A stretch of DNA of 14,671 nt from Chloroflexota bacterium (GCA_022564695.1 JADFKX010000035.1:1-14671), one strand, 5' to 3'; positions 7,169-14,111 are shown, counted from the stretch's first letter. Numbers and translations: made by a program. The notes: a model not told the origin generated them from the letters alone.

Positions 7169-8422
7169 CTAAGCGGCTGCGGTTAGCTTGGGGAGGGTGA
7201 AGCTGAAGCGGCAACCGTTGCGGGAAGAGTTTTCGACCCAGATGCGCCCGCCATGGGCTTCGACGATTCCCTTGGCGATGGATAGGCCAAGCCCGGCGCC
7301 GCTGCCATCACGGAGGCGCGCGGGATCGCCCCGATAGAACGGCTCGAACAGGCGATTGATATCTTGCTGCTGGATGCCGCCGCAGTTGTCCGTGACCGAC
7401 ACGGCGATAGCTGCCTCAACCTCTCTAGCCTCCAGGCTGACGGCGCCGTCGCTGGGCGTGTGGCGGATAGCGTTCTGCACCAGGTTCAGAATCACGCGCT
7501 GGATCTTGAGCGGGTCTGCAAGAATGGGTGTGAGGTCAGATTGGCATCGACCGGAGAGGTGGATTTTCTTCAGGCGGGCCTGATGGTTCATACTCTCGAC
7601 CGTGTCGGAGATGAGGTCAGCGAGAACGGTTGGCTCTAGATCGAGGCGAACGTTTCCGCTATCTATCAAAGAGAGTTCAAACAGATCGTCGATCAGTCCG
7701 CCTAGTCGTTGCGCCTCAGCCTGAATACTGCTGAGATACCGTTTCACGGTGGGAGGGTCGCTGACTACGCCGTCACGCAAAGCCTCTGTGGCGGCCCTCA
7801 GCGAGGCCAGCGGTGTGCGCAGGTCGTGGGACACCGCGGCTACCAGGGAGCGCCGGGCCTGCTCCAGTTCGGCCTGGCGACGGTCGGCTGCCTGAAGGTG
7901 CTCGGCCATCTGATTGAACGTGACGGCCAGCCCTGCGAACTCATCCGAACCATGGACCGGCACGCGGATGGAGAGGTCGCCGGCGGCCATGGCCGAAGCG
8001 CCGCGGCTGAGATCGGATATCGAGTCGCCGAGGGAGGCTGCCGTTACTAAAGCCAGGGGGAGTGCGACGGCCAAGGAGAAGATAAGCAAGGCGATGAGAA
8101 GGGACAGATCATGGCTCGAGATGAACATGAGCTTGGCGACGATGAGGATACTAGCCAGCGCCAGGATGGAGCCAAGGACCGCGGCGCCACCGATACGAGC
8201 CTGAAGGCTGGCGAACTTCAGGTGGGGGGCGAGGGAGATCGCGAGGTGGCCGAATAGGGTTGCCGCGAGACCGAGCAGCGTCATTAAGGCAGCGAGCAAG
8301 GCCAGATCGCTCAACGGGGGGTTTATTGCCAGTTGCGTTATCAGCAGGGCCAGGCCCGTGGCCGCGGCCACAAGCGCCAGATGTGCGGCCAGAAGGGTTA
8401 GGTTGAGGGAAACTTTGCTCAT
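7169..8422 (-). CDS. Sensor histidine kinase (HAMP, HisKA, HATPase)
   Basis: The 417 residues begin with four hydrophobic segments (about 8-32, 38-65, 78-100, 106-130) and no sizeable extracellular loop. The stimulus may thus be sensed in the membrane or by a partner. A HAMP linker (about 131-183) follows, then a HisKA domain with phospho-acceptor His199 in AAVSHDLRTPL. The ATP-binding domain has an N box around Asn317 (NLVQNAIRHTP), G1 VTDNCGG (343-349), F box LFEPFYRG and G2 GAGLGLSIAKG (375-385). All catalytic boxes are intact. The ATG overlaps the regulator's TGA by four bases, so the two are co-translated as an operon. Ligand is unknown. Confidence 0.95.
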   Translation of the reverse strand: MSKVSLNLTLLAAHLALVAAATGLALLITQLAINPPLSDLALLAALMTLLGLAATLFGHLAISLAPHLKFASLQARIGGAAVLGSILALASILIVAKLMFISSHDLSLLIALLIFSLAVALPLALVTAASLGDSISDLSRGASAMAAGDLSIRVPVHGSDEFAGLAVTFNQMAEHLQAADRRQAELEQARRSLVAAVSHDLRTPLASLRAATEALRDGVVSDPPTVKRYLSSIQAEAQRLGGLIDDLFELSLIDSGNVRLDLEPTVLADLISDTVESMNHQARLKKIHLSGRCQSDLTPILADPLKIQRVILNLVQNAIRHTPSDGAVSLEAREVEAAIAVSVTDNCGGIQQQDINRLFEPFYRGDPARLRDGSGAGLGLSIAKGIVEAHGGRIWVENSSRNGCRFSFTLPKLTAAA

Positions 8423-9105
8423 GGTACTAACTTATAGCCGACGCCCCAGACCGTCTTGATGTAGCGCGGGTGGTCTGGGTCGGCCTCAATCTTGAGGCGC
8501 AGACGTCTGATGTGGACGGTAACAGTGCTGGCGTCTCCCGCATATTGAAAGTCCCAGACCTGGTCCAGGAGTTGGGCGCGGGTAAACACATCACCTGGGT
8601 TAGAGGCCAGGAACCAGAGCAGGTCAAACTCTTTGGCTGTGAGTTCTACCTTGCGGCGGTCCACATGCACGTCCCTGGTTCGGGGGTTGATCAGCAGTTG
8701 ATCGAAGCGAATAGAGTCGCCCGATGCAGGTGTCGCGGCGCGGTTGGCGCGGCGTAAGACGGCCTTGACCCGGGCTACAACCTCGCGTGGGCTGAAGGGT
8801 TTTGCGATGTAGTCGTCGGCGCCGGTCTCCAGGCCGACTATGCGATCGGTCTCTTCTCCCTTGGCGGTCAATATGATGACCGGAACGGAGGAGTGAGAAC
8901 GGATCTGGCGGAACGCCGTCAGGCCGTCGATCTTCGGGAGCATGAGGTCGAGGAGGATCAGGTCGGGGGCGCTGTCCCGGGCGGTGGCGACGGCTGCTTC
9001 GCCGTCTGCAGCCAGTAGCACCTGAAAGCCTTCGCGGCGGAGGTAGCGCTCCACCACGTCCGTCACCATTGGCTCGTCATCAACGAGAAGAATCGTGGCG
9101 TCCAT
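8419..9105 (-). CDS. OmpR/PhoB-family response regulator
   Basis: This 228-residue protein has an N-terminal receiver domain with the acidic pocket Asp9-Asp10, phospho-acceptor Asp53 (LLDLMLPKIDG), Thr80 and Lys102 (AKPFSPRE). The C-terminal winged helix (about 130-228) contains ELTAKEFDLLWFLA and TVTVHIRRLRLKIE, ending with the GVGYKLV hairpin. It is the partner of the downstream kinase. The ATG is preceded by TATAAT 7 nt away and no Shine-Dalgarno. The upstream spacer has 11-bp-phased CTTAA boxes of the type PhoB/OmpR proteins bind, which suggests autoregulation. Confidence 0.96.
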   Translation of the reverse strand: MDATILLVDDEPMVTDVVERYLRREGFQVLLAADGEAAVATARDSAPDLILLDLMLPKIDGLTAFRQIRSHSSVPVIILTAKGEETDRIVGLETGADDYIAKPFSPREVVARVKAVLRRANRAATPASGDSIRFDQLLINPRTRDVHVDRRKVELTAKEFDLLWFLASNPGDVFTRAQLLDQVWDFQYAGDASTVTVHIRRLRLKIEADPDHPRYIKTVWGVGYKLVP

Positions 9106-9112
9106 GTGTTCG

Positions 9113-9118
9113 ATTATA
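9113..9118 (-). promoter_or_regulatory. TATAAT -10 box of the two-component operon
   Basis: A perfect minus-strand TATAAT is separated from the ATG at 9105 by 7 nt, so initiation should fall on or next to the A of the start codon. There is no good -35. The CTTAA boxes begin just upstream of where a -35 would lie, which fits an activator-dependent promoter. Confidence 0.6.
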
Positions 9119-9149
9119 CGTTGGGGAGTTATCCGCGGGACGCATCAAA

Positions 9150-9236
9150 CCTTAACAATCCCTTAAAGCGCGCGCATTAGAGGCGTTCTTTAAGCGCGCT
9201 GTAACCTGCTTAAGGGTTCTGTAAGCTTCGCTGTTT
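9150..9236. promoter_or_regulatory. Phased CTTAA / CTGTAA boxes, candidate response-regulator operator
   Basis: CCTTAA occurs at 9150-9155 and 9161-9166, exactly 11 bp apart. CTTAAAGCGCGC (9162-9173) recurs as CTTTAAGCGCGC (9188-9199) with one mismatch. On the side of the rightward gene, CTGTAA occurs at 9199-9204 and 9219-9224, with CTGTTT at 9231-9236. OmpR/PhoB regulators typically bind direct repeats one helical turn apart. Binding is inferred from layout only. Confidence 0.45.
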
Positions 9237-9283
9237 AGGCTTGAATCAGAAGGACGTTTGGTAGTGGGTTCATGGAGACCCAG

Positions 9284-9290
9284 AAGGAGG
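9284..9290 (+). promoter_or_regulatory. Ribosome binding site deciding the GTG start at 9297
   Basis: AAGGAGG lies 6 nt before GTG 9297, which places the signal peptide at the protein's N-terminus. The in-frame GTG at 9258 has no comparable site and would add 13 arginine-rich residues. Confidence 0.8.
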
Positions 9291-9296
9291 ACAGAA

Positions 9297-9770
9297 GTGA
9301 CCAAGACTATCACGCCGGTTCGTCTCTTGCTTGTAGGAGCGGTACTGGCCCTGGTGGCCGCGATCGCCCTAGCCGCGACGAGCCAGGCCTTTGCCAGTCC
9401 GCCCGCCCGACCGACGGTCTGGGTGGACGGTGTGCGCTACAACGCCGTCGTTCCGCTCAGTCCGAATGGCACGGTCCAGTTCGCTCACGTCCCTGACAAC
9501 ACAGTACCCAACGTGGCGGACCTGGAGACCACCGATGATCTGTACATGGTCGCCAGCAACAGCGTCACGCCTCTGGTGTCTGATGCGGCGCCCGGCGATA
9601 CCGACTACAACGGCGGCCGCTGGCTGCCCCACATGGTCACGCCGATCGGCCCCGGCCCGGGTACGGAACTGACGTCCGAGGAGGAGATCATCGCCGCGGC
9701 TAACGCCGGCCTCGTGACCATCAGCGCCCCTGGCGACGTCTTCGAGTGCCCCCTTACCTCCAAGACGTAG
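9297..9770 (+). CDS. Small secreted protein of unknown function
   Basis: From GTG 9297 the product is 157 residues. A classical signal peptide covers residues 1-33: a short basic start, a hydrophobic core LLLVGAVLALVAAIALAA, and a likely cut after AFA. The mature part is short, polar and mildly acidic, with WVDGVRYN near its start, DTDYNGGRW (101-109), an SEEE segment near 127-130 and a single Cys at 151. I do not recognise a named family. The gene is divergent from the response regulator, sharing the phased-box spacer, and is closed by a strong hairpin terminator. It is a plausible target of that two-component system, which is inference. Confidence 0.85.
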   Translation: MTKTITPVRLLLVGAVLALVAAIALAATSQAFASPPARPTVWVDGVRYNAVVPLSPNGTVQFAHVPDNTVPNVADLETTDDLYMVASNSVTPLVSDAAPGDTDYNGGRWLPHMVTPIGPGPGTELTSEEEIIAAANAGLVTISAPGDVFECPLTSKT

Positions 9771-9797
9771 AGCCCTCTCCGAAGGGTTGACTTAGCA

Positions 9798-9840
9798 GGA
9801 GAGGCCGATAGCCTACAAGGGTCCGGCCTCTCCCTTTCTT
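9798..9840 (+). terminator. Rho-independent terminator after the secreted protein gene
   Basis: GGAGAGGCCG (9798-9807) pairs perfectly with CGGCCTCTCC (9824-9833) around a 16-nt loop. CTTTCTT follows. It starts 27 bp after the stop codon. Confidence 0.8.
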
Positions 9841-9889
9841 CTGTCGATCGTGAGCGTCTAGAGACGGTCTGTCTGAAGGCCGCACTCTC

Positions 9890-10549
9890 TCAGCTCGTCT
9901 GCGGATTCGGCAGGAAGTGGTTCATCGCGTCGCCGACGAACGCTGCTAGGGCCTGTCGACGCTCTTCCGGCGCGGCCTCAGGCGAAACGTGGCGTCCCAT
10001 TAGGGTATCCTGAAAGGCCATGAGGATGAGGTAGATGACCTGACGCGCCATCGCCTGCGGTGAATTATCTTGCAGCTCTCCTTTTTCCGTGTAGCGTTTG
10101 AGGACGGTGGTGAGGGCGCTCTCCCAGAGGTCCACCAGGCGGCGGTACTGCTCAAGGGCGGACTCATCGCCGCCCAGCCCCTCCATGATGATCAGACGCA
10201 GGAAGTCGCGGTTTTCGTCCATGATGTTGATCGCGCCCCTGGTCATCCAGAGGAGAGTCTCCTGCAGCGGGAGATCGGTGGACACGCGCTCCAACTGCTG
10301 GAGTCCGGCGACGAAGCCACGCTCCTCGACGAGCGCCTTCAGCACTTCGCGCTTGGACTGAAAGTGGTAGAAGATGGCGGCGTCGGTTATGCCCGCCTCG
10401 CGGGCGATGTCCCGGACTGTGGTGCGGGCGAAGCCCCGTCTGGAGAAAAGATGGAGTGAGGCGTCAAGGATCTGCTTGCGAGTATGTGGGCCGCGGCGGG
10501 TTTGTTTGGCGCCGTCGTTCTTGTTGGAGGCGGTGGTGTTGGCTTTCAT
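9890..10549 (-). CDS. TetR-family transcriptional repressor
   Basis: This 219-residue protein has a TetR N-terminal DNA-binding domain at about 24-70. The helix-turn-helix reads TVRDIAREAGITDAAIFYHF and is followed by SKREVLKALVEE, the standard family pattern. The rest is a helical ligand-binding and dimerisation domain of typical length, with no recognisable ligand signature. Residues 1-22 are a polar, basic extension. The gene is divergent from the ferritin-like protein. The spacer holds TAGC-N4-GCTA palindromes, the expected form of a TetR operator, so it most likely represses that neighbour and itself. The ATG has no clear Shine-Dalgarno. Confidence 0.93.
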   Translation of the reverse strand: MKANTTASNKNDGAKQTRRGPHTRKQILDASLHLFSRRGFARTTVRDIAREAGITDAAIFYHFQSKREVLKALVEERGFVAGLQQLERVSTDLPLQETLLWMTRGAINIMDENRDFLRLIIMEGLGGDESALEQYRRLVDLWESALTTVLKRYTEKGELQDNSPQAMARQVIYLILMAFQDTLMGRHVSPEAAPEERRQALAAFVGDAMNHFLPNPQTS

Positions 10550-10611
10550 GCAGGTTATGGCGCATCAGTGGCGGCGCTTGCAACTTAGCATCGCCACTCC
10601 TCTAGGGTCAA

Positions 10612-10623
10612 TAGCGGGCGCTG
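10612..10623. promoter_or_regulatory. Third, imperfect TAGC-N4-GCTA site on the tetR side
   Basis: TAGC-GGGC-GCTG matches the two perfect palindromes at seven of eight arm bases. On the minus strand it directly abuts a TTGACC that could be the -35 of tetR, the position expected for autorepression. Confidence 0.35.
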
Positions 10624-10688
10624 CCAATGCATTGCGATGGTGATTGACGCAACCGGATCGGTGTACGTCCTAAGGGGCAGAGGATAGC

Positions 10689-10717
10689 TTGACAATTCAG
10701 ATAGCGCGTGCTACAAG
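10689..10717 (+). promoter_or_regulatory. Promoter of the ferritin-like gene (TTGACA-17-TACAAG)
   Basis: A perfect -35 TTGACA (10689-10694) is separated by 17 nt from TACAAG (10712-10717), which matches four of six consensus -10 bases. Transcription should begin near 10724, giving a leader of about 48 nt that includes the CCGGAGGT ribosome binding site. Confidence 0.65.
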
Positions 10718-10739
10718 TTAATTACCTTAGCAGTTGCTA
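10702..10739. promoter_or_regulatory. Tandem palindromic operators TAGC-N4-GCTA
   Basis: TAGC-GCGT-GCTA (10702-10713) and TAGC-AGTT-GCTA (10728-10739) share identical arms and spacing and lie 26 bp apart. The second extends to a perfect TTAGCA-GT-TGCTAA (10727-10740). The first fills the gap between -35 and -10, and the second sits at the predicted transcription start. A repressor bound there would block RNA polymerase. The divergent TetR is the obvious candidate. Confidence 0.7.
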
Positions 10740-10771
10740 ATTTTACGGGTTGCCACTCCGGAGGTCTTTGC

Positions 10772-11857
10772 ATGGCTATAGATGTAGATACGTTGCAGAA
10801 GCTGCGCAGCGAAGCAGAGGTTCCTGAGCTGGATCTCAGTTGGCTTAATCTGGGCGAGGAGAGTCATTGGGGTATACGCGCCAAGCCCGGCAAGCGTGGC
10901 CTAACCCTGGATGAGGTCGAGATCGGCCCGTACGGCGAGGTGCCGGAGCACACCGATAACCGCAGCCTGAGGCCACGCGGCGCCTTCGCCCGACCCGACG
11001 CGCCCCGCCTGCCTGCCACCTATACCAACAGCGCCGATACCTATTCGGTGAACACTCGCCTTCTCTACGAGGAGGGGGTGCAGCGTCAGTGGTCTTCGGC
11101 CACCGACATTCCCTGGGAGACCATCGAGCCCCTTCCAGACGACATGGAGCGGGCGATGTGCCAGCTCTGCACCTTCCTTACCGAGGTCGAGTTTATCGCC
11201 GGCGACACGCCTGCCCAGTGGCTGCCGAAGATAAACAGCGAGCACCATGAGGTGAAGCTGTTCCTTCTCTCCCAGATCATGGACGAGGCACGGCACCTGG
11301 ATGTGTTCCGTAAGCGCGCCCTGGCCAATGGCGGCGGACTCCTCTCCTCACTCCCGCAGGACGGCCTGCGCGTGATCATTGAGGCCAAAGACTTCACGGA
11401 GATGTCTGCCATCATGCACGTGGCCGCCGAAGGCTTCATCCAGTCCCTATTCCGCATGGGTGAGTACATTGGTCAGAACGAGGCTGAGAAGCGAATCTTC
11501 CGGCTCTGCGGCCAGGACGAGTCCCGCCATCTGGGCTTCGGCGTGATGCATCTGAAGTACGTCATGGACACGGAGCCCTGGCGGCGGGAGGAGATTCACC
11601 ACTACTTGGACAAGGTTGAGTTAACGCTGGCGCCTGACCCCACCGATGACGCTGGATCCTTCGTCCTGTTTGAGGCGCTGGCGATCCTCATGGGCGGTGG
11701 CGTCAAGAATTTCGACAAGGGCATCCAGATGTCCCTGGCGGTGCAGCGAAAGCGCGTGAACGAGTACATGCACCGCCTCACGGTGGCCGGTCTGGGTGAT
11801 CGCAGAGATCGGATGAACCCGATGTTACGTCAGTACCTGGATCCGCCGAAGAACTAA
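10772..11857 (+). CDS. Ferritin-like (R2-like) diiron protein, putative oxygenase/oxidase
   Basis: This 361-residue, mainly helical protein has the carboxylate/histidine pattern of diiron ferritin-like proteins. A Glu pair lies in FLTEVEF (Glu138 or Glu140). Then come E172-A-R-H175, Glu220 in HVAAEGF, and E250-S-R-H253 in CGQDESRH. Such a four-helix centre is shared by ribonucleotide reductase R2, R2lox, AurF-type N-oxygenases and related oxidases. The radical Tyr of classical R2 cannot be assigned by eye and no large-subunit reductase gene is nearby, so an oxidase or oxygenase of unknown substrate is more likely. Residues 1-110 are an N-terminal extension outside the bundle. The ATG follows CCGGAGGT with good spacing. 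Control by the divergent TetR points to induction by a small molecule. Confidence 0.85.
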   Translation: MAIDVDTLQKLRSEAEVPELDLSWLNLGEESHWGIRAKPGKRGLTLDEVEIGPYGEVPEHTDNRSLRPRGAFARPDAPRLPATYTNSADTYSVNTRLLYEEGVQRQWSSATDIPWETIEPLPDDMERAMCQLCTFLTEVEFIAGDTPAQWLPKINSEHHEVKLFLLSQIMDEARHLDVFRKRALANGGGLLSSLPQDGLRVIIEAKDFTEMSAIMHVAAEGFIQSLFRMGEYIGQNEAEKRIFRLCGQDESRHLGFGVMHLKYVMDTEPWRREEIHHYLDKVELTLAPDPTDDAGSFVLFEALAILMGGGVKNFDKGIQMSLAVQRKRVNEYMHRLTVAGLGDRRDRMNPMLRQYLDPPKN

Positions 11858-11880
11858 GCGGTATCTCTACAGAGACCTAA

Positions 11881-11910
11881 CGGGCCCCCGGACACAGCTT
11901 CGGGGGCCCG
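11881..11910 (+). terminator. Strong hairpin terminator after the ferritin-like gene
   Basis: CGGGCCCCCG (11881-11890) pairs perfectly with CGGGGGCCCG (11901-11910) around a 10-nt loop, 23 bp after the stop. The T tract is weak (ATCTTATCC). Confidence 0.75.
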
Positions 11911-12148
11911 ATCTTATCCACCGCTACGGCTGGCGTCTCTCAGTAAGGCATGACGAAGCGGGCCAGGGGCCGCCGCGATGCGGTAAACCACCGCTCCGTG
12001 GCTGGAGACGTGATACCTATCTTGCCTTCTCATATCTAATGCAAAGGCGCCTCCAAAGCCTGTGTTGCTCGCGGGGGTGCGGCGATGAGACTCAGAAAGC
12101 GCCACTTGTGATACGAGGATTCGTGTCGTGCGGATTTAACGACCGGCG

Positions 12149-12784
12149 CTAGGGCGTCTGATCGATGAGGTAGACGCGGGCGGGCGCGCCCTCCGCGCCG
12201 ACGATGTTCAGGGGAGCGCAGACCAGGAAGTAGCCACCGGGCGCGACGCGGCGCAGGTCCACCCCTTCCAGGATGATCACACCGCTGGCCAGCAACGTCT
12301 CGTGCACCTCGTGAGGATCGGCGTGGAACCGCTCAATGGACAGATAGTCGATGCCGACCAGCCTTATGCCGCGCTCCGCCAGCGTCCGGGCAGCGTCCGG
12401 CGCCAGGGCGATGAAGTCCGTGTGGAAGACGGAGTCGTCCCAGAAATGGCCGTTGCTCGTCTTGAACAGGACGCGCTCGCAGTCGGCAGGGATTGGCATC
12501 GATTCCAGGTCCGAGGCCGTGATGTGGCTGTCGCCGCCGAACTCGGCCACGTAGGCCGGGCCCACCAGGGCGTCCGGCGAAAGGCTGTCCACGCCGGGGG
12601 CGCCGTCCAGGAAGTGTGAGGGCGCGTCCACGTGCGTCCCCGTGTGCGAGCCGAGAGAGAGGACGCTCACGGTGGCAGAGTCGCCCTTGGACAGCAGCTT
12701 GCGAAACTCCAGATTCGGGCCGGGCTCGCCGGCGTACGTGGGCATATCGCGTCGCAGGGGGACGGAGATGTCGTGGACTGCCAT
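12149..12784 (-). CDS. Cyclase-family metal-dependent hydrolase (kynurenine formamidase-like)
   Basis: From ATG 12784 the product is 211 residues, the normal length of the family. Its hallmark is SHTGTHVDAPSHF, giving the metal ligands His47, His51, Asp53 and His57. DYLSIE and HETLLASGVIILE follow, both typical of the fold. Characterised members hydrolyse N-formylkynurenine or isatin, or act in polyketide cyclisation, so the substrate is open. No tryptophan-catabolism gene adjoins, but a pterin dehydratase is divergent 83 bp away. A CATAAT box lies 10 nt before the ATG and no Shine-Dalgarno is present. The longer in-frame reading to 12991 overlaps the opposite gene and is low-complexity, so it was not chosen. 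Confidence 0.88.
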   Translation of the reverse strand: MAVHDISVPLRRDMPTYAGEPGPNLEFRKLLSKGDSATVSVLSLGSHTGTHVDAPSHFLDGAPGVDSLSPDALVGPAYVAEFGGDSHITASDLESMPIPADCERVLFKTSNGHFWDDSVFHTDFIALAPDAARTLAERGIRLVGIDYLSIERFHADPHEVHETLLASGVIILEGVDLRRVAPGGYFLVCAPLNIVGAEGAPARVYLIDQTP

Positions 12785-12794
12785 GGCGGCAACT

Positions 12795-12800
12795 ATTATG
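12795..12800 (-). promoter_or_regulatory. Candidate -10 box (CATAAT) of the cyclase gene
   Basis: Minus-strand CATAAT matches five of six consensus bases and ends 10 nt before the ATG, predicting a leader of about 3 nt. No -35 is seen. Confidence 0.4.
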
Positions 12801-12867
12801 GCACGCCCGCCGCGCGTCGTGCTATCCTGCCTCTCGGTAGTGAGACAGTTTGGAAAGGTGGGTTCCG

Positions 12868-13188
12868 ATGGCCGAGCCCAGGGTGCTCTCTGACGCCGAG
12901 ATACAGAAGGAGCTGGCGGAGCTAATGGGGTGGGAGCTGCGCGACGGCCGCCTGCGCAAGCGGTTCCAGTTCCGGACGTTCCTGCGGGCAATCACCTTCG
13001 TCAACTCCGTAGCGTACCTGGCGGAATCCGCGGGTCATCACCCGGACATCACGATCAACTACAACCGCGTTACGCTGCGTCTGATCACTCATAGCGAGAA
13101 GGCGCTGACTGATCGCGATTTCGCGCTGGCGGGGGAGATCGAGGCGAAGCTGGTGACGAAGCTCGTCATACCGCCTGAGCCGGACTGA
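12868..13188 (+). CDS. 4a-hydroxytetrahydrobiopterin dehydratase (pterin-4a-carbinolamine dehydratase)
   Basis: This 106-residue protein has the full family length. It opens with LSDAEIQKELAELMGWEL, then AITFVNSVAYLAESAGHHPDI (His57-His58-Pro59-Asp60), ITINYNRVTLRLITH with His75, and LTDRDFALAGEIE. HHPD and the later His are the active-site pattern. The enzyme dehydrates 4a-hydroxytetrahydrobiopterin to quinonoid dihydrobiopterin after aromatic amino-acid hydroxylation. No hydroxylase is in the window, and bacteria often keep the protein for pterin or molybdopterin-related roles. ATG 12868 is preceded by AAAGG (12854-12858). The in-frame TTG at 12850 lies upstream of that site and is rejected. 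Confidence 0.93.
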   Translation: MAEPRVLSDAEIQKELAELMGWELRDGRLRKRFQFRTFLRAITFVNSVAYLAESAGHHPDITINYNRVTLRLITHSEKALTDRDFALAGEIEAKLVTKLVIPPEPD

Positions 13189-13212
13189 TCGTTCAATAAG
13201 CCTTGGGTGAGC

Positions 13213-13230
13213 GGGGCGGCGCTGCGCCCC
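13213..13230. terminator. Hairpin between convergent genes, possible bidirectional terminator
   Basis: GGGGCG (13213-13218) pairs with CGCCCC (13225-13230) around a 6-nt loop in the 47-bp gap between two converging genes. Position suggests termination in both directions. There is no T tract, so support is modest. Confidence 0.4.
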
Positions 13231-13235
13231 CCTGA

Positions 13236-14000
13236 CTACGGCAGCGTGTAGGTCACCTGCACCGCCACCCAGTCCAGGAAGAAGTCACGGCTTTCTGAGG
13301 TGGACCGGCTAAGCACCCGCACTCGGAAATTCACGGCAGAGAACTCGTCGGCGGACCATTGCCGCTCCCAGTTGTCGCTGACGCTTCCCAGGGTGTACGT
13401 AGCCTCGCTGGTGCCCAGGTGTGGCGTCTTCTTGGCCACTGTCCAGGTGGTACCGCCGTCCCAAGAGAGTTCAACGCACAGGTAGGAGCTGCCAGACTTG
13501 GCATCGGTCCAGGTGTCCAGCCGCACCTCGACACCGTCTATGACGGATCCGGCCGGGATAGCGAATCCATAGTCATAGAAGAGGTGGCGGTCCTTGGTTA
13601 CGGCGTCGCATTTGTGTGGAGAACCGGTGCCACTGTCGCTGTCCTCCGCGAAAGCGATGTCGTTGGCGCAGGCGTTGGCTGGATTCAGTTGAAAGCCGTC
13701 ATTGTCGCCGCTATTGGTGGTGACGGCGGCGTTGCTTGCGCAGTCGTGGAAGTCTGTGACGATAGGCGAAGGCGTGGGCGTGGGCGAAGGCGTGGGCGTG
13801 GTAGTGGCCTCGGCCAAGGCCTCTGAAGTAGGCTTCGGTGTCAGTGATAGCTCCGCCAGCATCTCCGGCGTGACCATAGCCTTCGGATATCCCTCATCCG
13901 CGCTGGAGAAGGTATCAGTGAGCAGCAGCGCTGCGCCCACGGTGATGACCGTGGCGATCGACACTAGCACCGCTATTTTCGGCGCGAATCTGCTGCCCAT
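13236..14000 (-). CDS. Signal-anchored secreted protein with Thr/Pro/Ser linker
   Basis: From ATG 14000, with AAAGG 5 nt upstream, the product is 254 residues. One N-terminal hydrophobic segment (about 8-28) is a signal peptide or membrane anchor. A Thr/Pro/Ser-rich linker with TPTPSPTPTPSP follows (about 55-82). A C-terminal domain of about 170 residues is predicted to be beta-rich, contains four Cys, and closes with FFLDWVAVQVTYTLP. That ending and layout are common in extracellular beta-sandwich domains of Chloroflexota, but I cannot name the family. A cell-surface or matrix-binding role is plausible. Its promoter region has CGGT-type boxes at 11- and 21-bp spacing. Confidence 0.85.
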   Translation of the reverse strand: MGSRFAPKIAVLVSIATVITVGAALLLTDTFSSADEGYPKAMVTPEMLAELSLTPKPTSEALAEATTTPTPSPTPTPSPIVTDFHDCASNAAVTTNSGDNDGFQLNPANACANDIAFAEDSDSGTGSPHKCDAVTKDRHLFYDYGFAIPAGSVIDGVEVRLDTWTDAKSGSSYLCVELSWDGGTTWTVAKKTPHLGTSEATYTLGSVSDNWERQWSADEFSAVNFRVRVLSRSTSESRDFFLDWVAVQVTYTLP

Positions 14001-14111
14001 CACTGCCTTTCCGTCCCTAACCCTCGATCAGAGTGGAGCGCTGGGCTGACGCTCGCTGTGTCTCAGCAGGTTCAGATCCTGTTAATTCACTAAAAGCATA
14101 CGTCAGTCGGG

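Noticed and set aside
11914..12105. Minus-strand frame of 63 codons after the ferritin-like gene
   Set aside because: No ribosome binding site, no recognisable motif, and it starts in an otherwise featureless spacer.
12785..12991. N-terminal extension of the cyclase gene to a start at 12991
   Set aside because: It would overlap the divergent pterin dehydratase and encodes Ala/Pro/Arg-rich residues unlike the family. ATG 12784 gives the normal length.
13768..13801. Short GGCGTGGGCGTGG-like DNA repeat
   Set aside because: It simply encodes the Thr-Pro-Ser-Pro linker of the secreted protein on the minus strand.
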